This document shows, piece by piece, positions 1 through 5,861 of a DNA stretch of 7,965 nucleotides; the stretch's first letter is position 1; every line of letters begins with the position of its first letter. Below the pieces are notes generated by a model that was given only the letters and a program-made list of their open reading frames with translations, did no database searches and was not told the DNA's origin. The DNA is from Lachnospiraceae bacterium (GTDB taxonomy: Bacteria; Bacillota; Clostridia; Lachnospirales; Lachnospiraceae): contig JAGDCQ010000295.1 in NCBI GenBank assembly GCA_017958465.1, forward strand, positions 1 through 7,965, written 5' to 3'. The position numbers were made by a program, and so were the translations under genes.

Positions 1-243
1 GGAAAAATAGAAACAGCAACTTCTACAGAAATGAAGAACAATTTTGGCCGCTATCTTGCTCTGGTGCAGGCCGGAAAAGAGGTTATCGTGACGAAAAACG
101 GAAAAGAAGTTGGCAGGTTTATTCCCAGGAATGCCGCTGTTACTTATCTGACGGATTCTCTCACGGGGATTCTGAAAAACCGTTCGGATGAAGACCGGGC
201 AAAGGAAGAAAGCCTGAGGAAAAAGTATGAAAATCTTGGTTGA
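1..243 (+). CDS. Phd/YefM-type antitoxin, 5' end outside the window
   Basis: This is probably the antitoxin of a type II toxin-antitoxin pair. Such proteins bind and neutralise the partner toxin and usually repress their own operon. The frame is open from base 1. An ATG at 31 exists, but the ten residues before it (GKIETATSTE) match the conserved start of Phd/YefM antitoxins, so the true start probably lies one or a few codons left of the window. Next come MKNNFGRYLALVQAGKEVIVTKNGKEVGRFIP (the DNA-binding fold, with the typical 'V.TKNGKEV.R' strand pair) and a charged C-terminal tail rich in Asp, Glu, Lys and Arg that would wrap the toxin. About 80 residues are visible, normal for the family. 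The stop overlaps the toxin start by 17 nt, a common TA arrangement. The family call is from motif recognition; the promoter is outside the window. Confidence 0.8.
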   Translation, partial: GKIETATSTEMKNNFGRYLALVQAGKEVIVTKNGKEVGRFIPRNAAVTYLTDSLTGILKNRSDEDRAKEESLRKKYENLG

Positions 244-643
244 TGGCAATGTGATCCTTGATGTCCTGCAAAAGAGGATCCCCCACTATGATGAGTCTGC
301 GCTTGTCTGGAAACTTTGTGAAACGGGAAAACTCCGTGGCTATGTTTCTTCTTTGACCTTTGCAAACCTTGTTTATGTGATGCGTAAGGAATTATCACCG
401 GTGTCGATAAACACAGTTCTTAAGCAACTTTCGCTGATATTGACTTTTGAAAGCCTTGATACAGACGATCTTTTTTGTGCTGCCGGACTGCAGTGGGAAG
501 ATTTTGAAGACGCCATTCAATCGGTTACAGCTAAACGTATACATGCTGATTATATAATCAGCAGGAATATCAGGGATTTTGTTAAAAGTGAAGTACCGGT
601 TCTTAGCCCCGGGGATCTGCTGGAGAGCGTTGGGCTTACATGA
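227..643 (+). CDS. VapC-like PIN-domain toxin
   Basis: This is a predicted PIN-domain ribonuclease of 138 residues, the toxin of the pair. The family cleaves RNA in a Mg2+-dependent way, often tRNA or rRNA; the target cannot be told from sequence. The N-terminal strand MKILVDGNVILDVL gives the first metal ligand, D6 (usually D-T/V-N, here D-G-N), plus D12. The second position, in 'SSLTFANLVYVMRK', is N47 where many VapC proteins have Glu; as I recall, Asn occurs here in the PIN_3-like subfamily. WEDFEDAIQ (D92, E94, D95) and ADYIISRNIRDF (D108, N114, D117) supply the remaining acidic centre. Length is typical. The start at 227 has a GAGGA site at 216-220 inside the antitoxin gene. Both TA genes look less GC-rich than the trp genes, which fits acquisition as a module. 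Activity is inferred. Confidence 0.8.
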   Translation: MKILVDGNVILDVLQKRIPHYDESALVWKLCETGKLRGYVSSLTFANLVYVMRKELSPVSINTVLKQLSLILTFESLDTDDLFCAAGLQWEDFEDAIQSVTAKRIHADYIISRNIRDFVKSEVPVLSPGDLLESVGLT

Positions 644-711
644 TCAGCCCGGAAAGTTAGGATGTATTTTTTTTAGTATCCATGATAACTCGATCCCCGC
701 AGGCACCCGCG

Positions 712-748
712 CGCGTCTGATAGGCTACGCGGAAGCGCTTGCTTCCGT
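712..748. repeat. GC-rich paired hairpins between toxin gene and trp promoter
   Basis: The gene-free stretch 644-785 contains a GC-rich patch with two adjacent inverted repeats. CGCGT at 712-716 pairs with ACGCG at 727-731. GGAAGC at 731-736 pairs with GCTTCC at 741-746 around GCTT, and is extended by C730-G747 and G729-T748. The two share bases 729-731, so only one can form fully. No T-run follows, so neither is a standard intrinsic terminator. They may be the remnant of a small palindromic repeat or a weak 3' end for the TA transcript. An eight-T run at 667-674 lies closer to the toxin gene but has only a weak stem of about 6 bp around it. No gene is seen in this interval. Confidence 0.4.
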
Positions 749-751
749 TCG

Positions 752-773
752 CTGATTGAAAACTGATTGAAAA
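752..773. repeat. Tandem direct repeat, 2 x 11 bp, upstream of the trp promoter
   Basis: CTGATTGAAAA occurs at 752-762 and again, exactly and without a gap, at 763-773. The unit is about one helical turn long and ends 12 nt before the -35 box. Placement and period would suit a protein-binding site or an A-tract UP-like element, but a chance duplication is also possible. Confidence 0.6.
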
Positions 774-785
774 GTAAAATTTATG

Positions 786-814
786 TTGACAAGTCCTTTA
801 AGGACTGTTATTAT
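786..814 (+). promoter_or_regulatory. Probable sigma-A promoter of the trp operon
   Basis: A consensus -35 box TTGACA (786-791) is followed by a 17-nt spacer and a -10 box TATTAT (809-814, five of six consensus bases). TATAAA at 812-817 is a second, less well spaced -10 candidate. Transcription would start near 821, about 10 nt before the T-box stem I. This is the only strong promoter pattern seen between the toxin gene and trpE, so it should drive the whole operon. Confidence 0.75.
792..806. promoter_or_regulatory. Perfect inverted repeat in the promoter spacer, possible operator
   Basis: AGTCCTT-T-AAGGACT forms a perfect palindrome with 7-bp arms and a one-base centre. It fills almost all of the spacer between the -35 and -10 boxes, so a bound protein would block RNA polymerase directly. 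The sequence does not match the E. coli TrpR operator core (CTAGTTAACTAG). Operator function is an inference from position and symmetry. Confidence 0.45.
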
Positions 815-820
815 AAATAA

Positions 821-1147
821 AAATTCAATACGCTAAACCGTTGAAGCGGAGATAACGGCATTGATGCCACTACAGAGAGTCCGGAGTGCTGAGAACCGGG
901 CGTGAAACAATTTGTCAAATGGACCGCTGAGGGCGCAGTCAAAAGCAAAAGCATTTCCCGGCCTGCCGGCTTCTAAAGGCAAAGGGCGGGAGAGCAAAAG
1001 CCCAGTATTCTGCGACGTTTAGGCAACGTCACATGCCGGGGGTATTTTTGTATCCCGCTAAGCGCACGGGTTCCCGTGAATCAAGGTGGTACCGCGGATA
1101 AAACTATTCGTCCTTGACAGAAAATAACTCTGTCAGGGATTTTTTTT
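821..1147 (+). promoter_or_regulatory. T-box leader riboswitch, tryptophan specific
   Basis: This leader RNA senses uncharged tRNA-Trp: an uncharged tRNA stabilises an antiterminator and lets transcription continue into trpE. Stem I runs from about 831 to 935, with a kink-turn-like TGA/TGA pair flanking GCGG (846-849) and CCGC (924-927), the AGAGAG motif at 874-879, and a distal CCGG...CCGG hairpin. The specifier codon is TGG at 920-922, followed by the usual A. Stem II is closed by CGCAG (934-938) with CTGCG (1010-1014), with an inner CCCG/CGGG helix (957-960/987-990). A CACGGG/CCCGTG hairpin (1065-1070/1073-1078) is the likely stem III. The conserved T-box AAGGTGGTACCGCGG lies at 1083-1097. 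AAGG (1083-1086) can pair with CCTT (1112-1115) to make the antiterminator, competing with the terminator. The UGG at 1087-1089 would bind the tRNA CCA end. Class is certain; Trp specificity is supported by both codon and gene context. Confidence 0.96.
1111..1147 (+). terminator. T-box-controlled intrinsic terminator before trpE
   Basis: TCCTTGACAG (1111-1120) pairs with CTGTCAGGGA (1130-1139) in a 10-bp stem with a single G-U pair and a 9-nt loop, followed by eight T's (1140-1147). Its 5' arm contains the CCTT segment also needed by the antiterminator, so the two structures exclude each other. With tRNA-Trp charged, this hairpin should stop transcription 34 nt before trpE. Confidence 0.95.
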
Positions 1148-1181
1148 ATACCTTTGAATCCCTGCGGAAACGGAGGTAAAA

Positions 1182-2657
1182 ATGAATTTTCAACCATCTC
1201 TTGAAGAAGTTGAAAGGCTTGCGGCCACAGGCTGTTACGACGTTGTTCCGGTAAGCTGCGAGATCCTTTCGGACTTCACGACCCCCATCGAGACTATGCG
1301 GATCCTCAAAAACGTCTCGAAACACTGCTATATGCTGGAGTCCGCTCAAGCGGACGAGACCTGGGGCCGCTACACGTTCCTGGGCTTCGACCCCATCATG
1401 GCTATCACCTGCATCGGCGGGACCGTGAACGGAGTCCTTGAAGCGGGGAAGATCAAGTACGTTACCGGAAACCCCGCGGAATACCTGCGAAAAGTCCTTG
1501 CCGGCTACAGGAGTCCGCGTTTCGATTATCTTCCGACTTTCACCGGCGGCCTTGTGGGGTACTTCGCTTTCGATTACCTGCAGTACAGCGAGCCGAGCGT
1601 AAAAACCGGCGCAAAAGACACAGAAAACTTCAAAGACGTGGACCTGATGCTGTTTGAGAAGGTCATCGCCTTCGACAACATCCGCCAGAAGCTGGTCCTT
1701 ATCGCAAATATGCACCTTGACGAGCCCACCACCAACTACAACAAGGCAGTGTGGGAGCTAAAGCAGCTTATAGACCTCCTGAAGAACGGTGAGAAGAGCA
1801 GGGAGCCTTCGGGCCAGCTCCTGGGCAGCGTTACGCCGCTGTTTGGGAAGGAAGAGTTCTGCGCCATGGTTGAGAAGGCGAAGGGCTACATCCGCGAGGG
1901 CGACATTTTCCAGATAGTGCTCTCAAACCGCCTGAGCGCGCCGTTTGAGGGAAGCCTGCTAAACACCTACAGGGTGCTCCGCACCATCAACCCGTCCCCT
2001 TATATGTTCTACTTCTCGGGCACGGACCTCGAGGTGGCGGGGGCTTCCCCGGAAACCCTTGTAAAGCTCGAGGACGGCGTGGTCCACACCTTCCCTCTTG
2101 CGGGGACAAGGCCGCGCGGCAAGACAAAGGAAGAGGATGATGCCCTTGAAGCCGAGCTCCTTGCGGACGAAAAGGAGCTTGCGGAGCACAATATGCTTGT
2201 GGATCTTGGCCGCAACGACCTTGGAAAGATCTGCAGGTTTGGCTCTGTTTCAGTGGAAAAGCTCCATTCCATCGAGCGGTTTTCCCATGTGATGCACATC
2301 GGCTCCACAGTACGTGGGGAGATCGCAGAGGGCAAGGACGCTTTAAGTGCCATAGAGGCTGTCCTTCCTGCGGGGACGCTGTCCGGAGCCCCGAAGATCC
2401 GGGCCTGCCAGCTTATCGGCGAGCTTGAGGACAACAAGCGCGGGATCTACGGCGGCGCCATCGGCTATATAGACTTTGCCGGCAACATGGACACCTGCAT
2501 CGCTATCCGCATCGTCTACAAGAAGAACGGCAAGGTTTTTGTGAGGAGCGGCGCAGGGATCGTTGCGGATTCCGTTCCGGAGAAAGAGTACGAAGAGTGC
2601 CTGAACAAGGCAAAGGCTGCGCTTAAGGCGCTTGAAGCCTCCCAGGGCGAGATCTGA
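1182..2657 (+). CDS. trpE: Anthranilate synthase component I
   Basis: TrpE (491 residues) converts chorismate plus ammonia, supplied by TrpG, to anthranilate, the committed step to tryptophan. The N-terminal domain carries MLES (51-54), matching the LLES tryptophan-feedback motif of TrpE proteins, and NPSPYMF (270-276), the second part of that pocket, so allosteric inhibition is expected. The chorismate-binding domain shows GDIFQIVLSNRL (240-251), GASPETL (287-293), FPLAGTRPRG (304-313), HNMLVDLGRNDLG (336-348), GTLSGAPKIRA (398-408), GGAIGYIDF (424-432) and GAGIVADSVPEKEYEE (457-472). These support TrpE over PabB or MenF, as does the operon. Length is typical. GGAGG at 1172-1176, five bases before the ATG, fixes the start, 34 nt after the terminator U-run. 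Transcription depends on the T-box. Confidence 0.98.
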   Translation: MNFQPSLEEVERLAATGCYDVVPVSCEILSDFTTPIETMRILKNVSKHCYMLESAQADETWGRYTFLGFDPIMAITCIGGTVNGVLEAGKIKYVTGNPAEYLRKVLAGYRSPRFDYLPTFTGGLVGYFAFDYLQYSEPSVKTGAKDTENFKDVDLMLFEKVIAFDNIRQKLVLIANMHLDEPTTNYNKAVWELKQLIDLLKNGEKSREPSGQLLGSVTPLFGKEEFCAMVEKAKGYIREGDIFQIVLSNRLSAPFEGSLLNTYRVLRTINPSPYMFYFSGTDLEVAGASPETLVKLEDGVVHTFPLAGTRPRGKTKEEDDALEAELLADEKELAEHNMLVDLGRNDLGKICRFGSVSVEKLHSIERFSHVMHIGSTVRGEIAEGKDALSAIEAVLPAGTLSGAPKIRACQLIGELEDNKRGIYGGAIGYIDFAGNMDTCIAIRIVYKKNGKVFVRSGAGIVADSVPEKEYEECLNKAKAALKALEASQGEI

Positions 2658-2671
2658 GAAAGGCGGACGAT

Positions 2672-3247
2672 ATGATACTGCTTATAGACAATTATGACAG
2701 CTTTTCTTATAACCTTTTTCAGCTGGTGGGCGAGCTTTCCCCGGATATCAAGGTCATAAGGAACGACGAGATGACCATAGACGAGATACGGGCGCTTGCA
2801 CCGTCACACATTATCCTGTCTCCGGGGCCGGGACGCCCGGAAAACGCCGGCGTTACAGTGGAGGCCGCAAGGACGCTTGGGAAGGAGATCCCGCTCCTTG
2901 GCGTGTGCCTCGGGCACCAGGCCATCTGCCAGGCTTTCGGAGCCACCATCACCTATGCAAAGCAGCTTATGCACGGCAAGCAGTCGGACGTTACGTTTTC
3001 TGCGGATTGCAGCCTGTTTGACGGAGTCCCTGCGGTTGCGAAGGTGGGACGTTACCACTCGCTTGCCGCAGACATCGCAACGCTCCCCACAGAGCTTGAG
3101 GTTACGGCAAAGACCGCAGACGGCGAGGTTATGGCCGTAAAACACAGGGATTACCCGATCTTTGGCGTGCAGTTCCACCCGGAATCCATACTTACGCCCG
3201 ACGGCAGAACGATGCTTAAAAACTTTCTGAAGATAAAAAAAGCGTGA
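2672..3247 (+). CDS. trpG: Anthranilate synthase component II, glutamine amidotransferase
   Basis: This is the class I glutamine amidotransferase subunit (191 residues) that hydrolyses glutamine and channels ammonia to TrpE. The start MILLIDNYDSFSYNL and SPGPGRP (50-56, oxyanion region) are typical. The catalytic triad is C79 in GVCLGHQ, H169 and E171 in QFHPES. It is unfused, unlike TrpG-TrpD of E. coli. It starts 14 nt after trpE, with AGGCGG at 2661-2666 as a slightly weak ribosome binding site, so translation may be partly coupled to trpE. The same family includes PabA, and one protein can serve both folate and tryptophan pathways in some Firmicutes; position in the operon makes TrpG the main role. 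It contains no Trp residue. Confidence 0.97.
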   Translation: MILLIDNYDSFSYNLFQLVGELSPDIKVIRNDEMTIDEIRALAPSHIILSPGPGRPENAGVTVEAARTLGKEIPLLGVCLGHQAICQAFGATITYAKQLMHGKQSDVTFSADCSLFDGVPAVAKVGRYHSLAADIATLPTELEVTAKTADGEVMAVKHRDYPIFGVQFHPESILTPDGRTMLKNFLKIKKA

Positions 3248-3267
3248 GACCGCGGCTTTGCGGCTCA
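3245..3267 (+). other. Intercistronic hairpin, trpG-trpD
   Basis: TGAG (3245-3248) and CCGC (3250-3253) pair with GCGG (3260-3263) and CTCA (3264-3267), giving an 8-bp stem with one bulged A and a 6-nt loop. The trpG stop codon lies in the 5' arm, and the trpD ribosome binding site (GGAGG, 3271-3275) begins four bases after the stem. No U-run follows, so it is not a terminator. It could affect ribosome reinitiation, mRNA stability or processing. Confidence 0.5.
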
Positions 3268-3280
3268 AAAGGAGGATAAA

Positions 3281-4303
3281 ATGATCAAAGAAGCGATTGT
3301 TAAGATAGTTAATAAAGGGGACCTCAGCTACGACGAGGCCTACACAGTAATGAACGAGATAATGAACGGCGAGACTTCGGCCACGCAGAATGCGGCGTTT
3401 CTTGCGGCGCTTTCCACAAAGAGCACACGTGCGGAGACAACAGAGGAGATAGCAGGCTGCGCTGCCGCTATGCGTGACCACGCAACCCGCGTGGATGCAG
3501 GCCCCGACCTTTTTGAGATCGTTGGCACCGGCGGCGACAATGCCCACAGCTTCAACATTTCAACCACCTCCGCAATTGTTGCGGCAGCAGGCGGCATGAG
3601 GGTCGCAAAACACGGCAACCGCGCGGCTTCTTCAAAGTGCGGAACGGCGGATTGCCTTGAGGCGCTCGGAGTAAACATCCGCCAGAGCCCGCAGCGCTGT
3701 GTAGAGCTTCTTGATGAAGTGGGGATGTGCTTCTTCTTTGCTCAGCAATACCACTCCTCTATGAAGTACGTAGGGCCGATCCGCAAGGAGCTTGGCTTCC
3801 GCACGGTATTCAACATCCTTGGGCCTCTTACAAACCCGGGTTCGCCTTCCATGCAGCTCCTTGGCGTTTACGACGATTATCTTGTGGAGCCGCTCGCGCA
3901 GGTACTCATTAGCCTCGGGATCAAGCGCGGCATGGTTGTTTACGGACAGGACAAGCTTGACGAGATCTCCATGAGTTCACCCACAACGGTCTGCGAGATC
4001 AGGGACGGCTGGGTGAAGCCTTACGTGATAAAGCCCGAGGATTTTGGCTTTACAACCTGCAAGAAGGAGGAGCTCCTAGGCGGGACTCCGGAAGAAAACG
4101 CAAAGATCACTCTTGGGATCCTGAACGGAGACAAGGGACCGAAGCGCGACGCAGTGCTGCTTAATGCAGGCGCATCCCTTTATATCGGCGGGAAGGCTGC
4201 AACTATGGCCGATGGCGTAAAGCTTGCAGCAGAGCTTATTGATTCCGGAAAAGCCGCAGAAACACTGAAGAAACTTATTGAAGTGAGCAACCGCCCGGAG
4301 TAA
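3281..4303 (+). CDS. trpD: Anthranilate phosphoribosyltransferase
   Basis: TrpD (340 residues, normal for the family) transfers phosphoribose from PRPP to anthranilate, giving N-(5'-phosphoribosyl)anthranilate. After the helical N-terminal domain come the PRPP/phosphate loop GTGGD (82-86), FNISTT (91-96), the glycine-rich KHGNRAASSKCG (110-121), R168 of GPIRKELGFR for anthranilate, GPLTNP (181-186), and the metal pair D227-E228 in DKLDEIS. All are intact. Homologous pyrimidine-nucleoside phosphorylases share the fold, but motifs and operon position favour TrpD. The start has GGAGG at 3271-3275, five bases upstream. It follows trpG by 33 nt, a gap holding a hairpin. Its stop overlaps the ATG of a 23-codon frame (TAATG). 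Confidence 0.98.
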   Translation: MIKEAIVKIVNKGDLSYDEAYTVMNEIMNGETSATQNAAFLAALSTKSTRAETTEEIAGCAAAMRDHATRVDAGPDLFEIVGTGGDNAHSFNISTTSAIVAAAGGMRVAKHGNRAASSKCGTADCLEALGVNIRQSPQRCVELLDEVGMCFFFAQQYHSSMKYVGPIRKELGFRTVFNILGPLTNPGSPSMQLLGVYDDYLVEPLAQVLISLGIKRGMVVYGQDKLDEISMSSPTTVCEIRDGWVKPYVIKPEDFGFTTCKKEELLGGTPEENAKITLGILNGDKGPKRDAVLLNAGASLYIGGKAATMADGVKLAAELIDSGKAAETLKKLIEVSNRPE

Positions 4304-4374
4304 TGAATGAGAATAACGCTTGGGCCCGAAGCACCGGCAGGGCCCTGCGGTTTGATAATCGGAGATACATATGA
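4303..4374 (+). CDS. Candidate 23-residue peptide frame between trpD and trpC
   Basis: An ATG overlapping the trpD stop (TAATG, 4301-4305) opens a frame reading MNENNAWARSTGRALRFDNR and three more residues. It ends in a TGA that overlaps the trpC start (ATGA, 4371-4374). It therefore fills the widest gap of the operon and would couple translation of trpD to trpC. It contains one Trp codon (residue 7) and is Arg-rich. GGAG at 4297-4300 is only two bases from the ATG, so initiation would have to be by a terminating ribosome. I recognise no family. A second frame from ATG 4307 also exists, and chance is the main alternative. Confidence 0.25.
   Translation: MNENNAWARSTGRALRFDNRRYI
4334..4350 (+). 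other. Intercistronic hairpin, trpD-trpC
   Basis: CCG (4334-4336) and CAG (4338-4340) pair with CTG (4345-4347) and CGG (4348-4350) around GGCC, with G4337 bulged. The centre is also a 12-bp DNA palindrome, GCAGGGCCCTGC (4337-4348). An alternative fold pairs two GGGCCC copies (4322-4327 and 4340-4345). There is no U-run, so it is not a terminator; mRNA processing or stability is a possible role. It ends 10 nt before the trpC ribosome binding site. Confidence 0.45.
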
Positions 4375-5213
4375 CGATACTTGATGAACTTGCAAACCAC
4401 GCAAGGGAGCGTGTTGCAGCGGCAAAGAGGGTTTGCGGCCCGGGTGAAATGAGAAAAAGAGCAGAAGAGGCCGCAGGGCTTGAAGCAGGCTCTAAAGACG
4501 CACTGCACAGGCTTGAAACAGAGCCTGCAGGCACACTTAACAGCTTTAAGTTCCCTTTTGAACAGGCTTTGCGTAAGCCTTATGTTTCTTTCATCTGCGA
4601 ATGCAAGAAGGCATCGCCCTCAAAAGGGCTTATAGCGCCGGTCTTCCCGTACCTTGACATAGCTAAAGAGTACGAGGCTGCGGGCGCGGACTGCATCTCG
4701 GTCCTCACGGAGCCAAAGTGGTTTCTCGGGAGCGACCGTTACCTTGAGGAGATCGCGAAAACAGTGAGTATCCCCTGCCTTCGAAAGGATTTCACGGTGG
4801 ATGAGTATATGATCTACGAAGCAAAGGTCCTTGGGGCTTCTGCGGTGCTTCTCATCTGCTCGATCCTTGACGGAGCAAAAATCCGGGAATATATCGGGAT
4901 CTGCGATTCCCTCGGGCTTTCCGCCCTTGTGGAGGCGCATGATGAAAATGAGGTGGAGGCGGCGCTTGGTGCCGGGGCGCGCATCATCGGCGTGAACAAC
5001 AGAAATCTCAAGGATTTCAGCGTGGATACCGGGAACAGCAGGAGGCTGCGCACGCTCATCCCGCAGGACGTGCTGTTTGTTGCGGAAAGCGGCGTAAAGA
5101 CCTGTGATGATGTTAGGGCGCTCCGCGATATCGGCGCGGACGCTGTCCTTGTGGGGGAGACCCTCATGCGGGCGGCAGACAAAAAGGCTAAACTTGCGGA
5201 ACTAAGGGGTTAG
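4371..5213 (+). CDS. trpC: Indole-3-glycerol phosphate synthase
   Basis: TrpC (280 residues) decarboxylates and closes the ring of CdRP to give indole-3-glycerol phosphate. The TIM-barrel active-site residues are present: E77 and K79 in ECKKASPSKG, K139 in LRKDF (the general acid), E188 in VEAH, N210 in GVNNRNL, and E239-S240 in ESGV. GADAVLVGE (255-263) forms part of the phosphate site. It is unfused, unlike the E. coli TrpC-TrpF. It is slightly longer than many family members, apparently from an N-terminal stretch around residues 36-56. A stop at 4356-4358 in the same frame and GGAG at 4361-4364 fix the ATG at 4371. The gap to trpD, 67 nt, is the widest in the operon. Confidence 0.98.
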   Translation: MTILDELANHARERVAAAKRVCGPGEMRKRAEEAAGLEAGSKDALHRLETEPAGTLNSFKFPFEQALRKPYVSFICECKKASPSKGLIAPVFPYLDIAKEYEAAGADCISVLTEPKWFLGSDRYLEEIAKTVSIPCLRKDFTVDEYMIYEAKVLGASAVLLICSILDGAKIREYIGICDSLGLSALVEAHDENEVEAALGAGARIIGVNNRNLKDFSVDTGNSRRLRTLIPQDVLFVAESGVKTCDDVRALRDIGADAVLVGETLMRAADKKAKLAELRG

Positions 5214-5234
5214 ACGGCAGGTCAGGAGGAGTTT

Positions 5235-5843
5235 ATGACAAAGATCAAGTTTTGCGGGCTTTTTCGGCCGGACGACATTGAATACGCTAACGAGCTGAAG
5301 CCGGATTATGTTGGCTTTGTTTTCGCAAAACGCAGCAGGCGCAGTGTTACGCCGGAGCTGGCGGAGCTTCTGAAAGGGATGCTTAACCGCGGCATCGAGA
5401 CTGTTGGTGTCTTTGTGGACGAGCCCCTGGAAAACGTCGCGTCCCTTTTGAACAGCGGCGTTATAGATATTGCCCAGCTTCACGGCAGCGAGGATGAGGA
5501 CTACATAAGGTTTTTGCAAAAGCTCACGGGAAAGCCGGTGATCAAGGCTTTTGTTATAAAGAGAGAAGACGGGTTTGCTGCGCTTGAAGAAGCGATCAAG
5601 TCCCCGGCAGACTACATCCTGCTGGACGGCGGGCTTGGGGCCGGAAAGGCCTTCGACTGGGAGCTTATAAAAGGGGTGGACCGCCCGTTTTTCCTGGCGG
5701 GAGGCTTAACACCGGAAAACGTTGCTACCGCTTTGGAGCAGCTTTCACCCTACGCTCTGGACGTCAGCTCGGGCATAGAAACAGAAGGAATAAAGGACAG
5801 GGCCAAGATGCAGGCTTTTATGGCTGCGGCCCGCAGATCATAA
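5235..5843 (+). CDS. trpF: Phosphoribosylanthranilate isomerase
   Basis: TrpF (202 residues, normal length) carries out the Amadori rearrangement of phosphoribosylanthranilate to CdRP, the substrate of TrpC. The TIM barrel begins KIKFCGLFRPDDI with catalytic C7 as general base. The general acid is D131 in DYILLDGGLGAGKAFDW. Phosphate and substrate contacts include R36, GGL (156-158) and LDVSSGIE (175-182). The family more often has Thr than Phe after CGL, but this position is variable. AGGAGG at 5224-5229, five bases before the ATG, is a very strong ribosome binding site. It lies 21 nt after trpC and 18 nt before trpB, within the same transcript. Confidence 0.98.
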   Translation: MTKIKFCGLFRPDDIEYANELKPDYVGFVFAKRSRRSVTPELAELLKGMLNRGIETVGVFVDEPLENVASLLNSGVIDIAQLHGSEDEDYIRFLQKLTGKPVIKAFVIKREDGFAALEEAIKSPADYILLDGGLGAGKAFDWELIKGVDRPFFLAGGLTPENVATALEQLSPYALDVSSGIETEGIKDRAKMQAFMAAARRS

Positions 5844-5861
5844 AACTTTTAGGAGAATGAC

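Noticed and set aside
31..33. ATG 31 as the antitoxin start
   Set aside because: The frame is open to the window edge, and the ten residues before this Met match the conserved N-terminus of the family.
660..681. T8 run after the toxin gene as an intrinsic terminator
   Set aside because: The T's lie in the loop of a weak stem of about 6 bp with two G-U pairs, not after a GC-rich stem.
821..1181. Leader-peptide attenuator or TRAP-type control of trpE
   Set aside because: No short frame with clustered Trp codons and no series of spaced GAG/UAG triplets is apparent, while the T-box motif, specifier and competing terminator are clear.
1146..1715. 189-codon open frame on the - strand over the start of trpE
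   Set aside because: It begins inside trpE, runs to the T-box terminator, and shows no protein-like motif.
2804..3547. 247-codon open frame on the - strand across trpG and trpD
   Set aside because: Antisense shadow of two intact genes; the translation is rich in Cys, Arg and Val with no family features.
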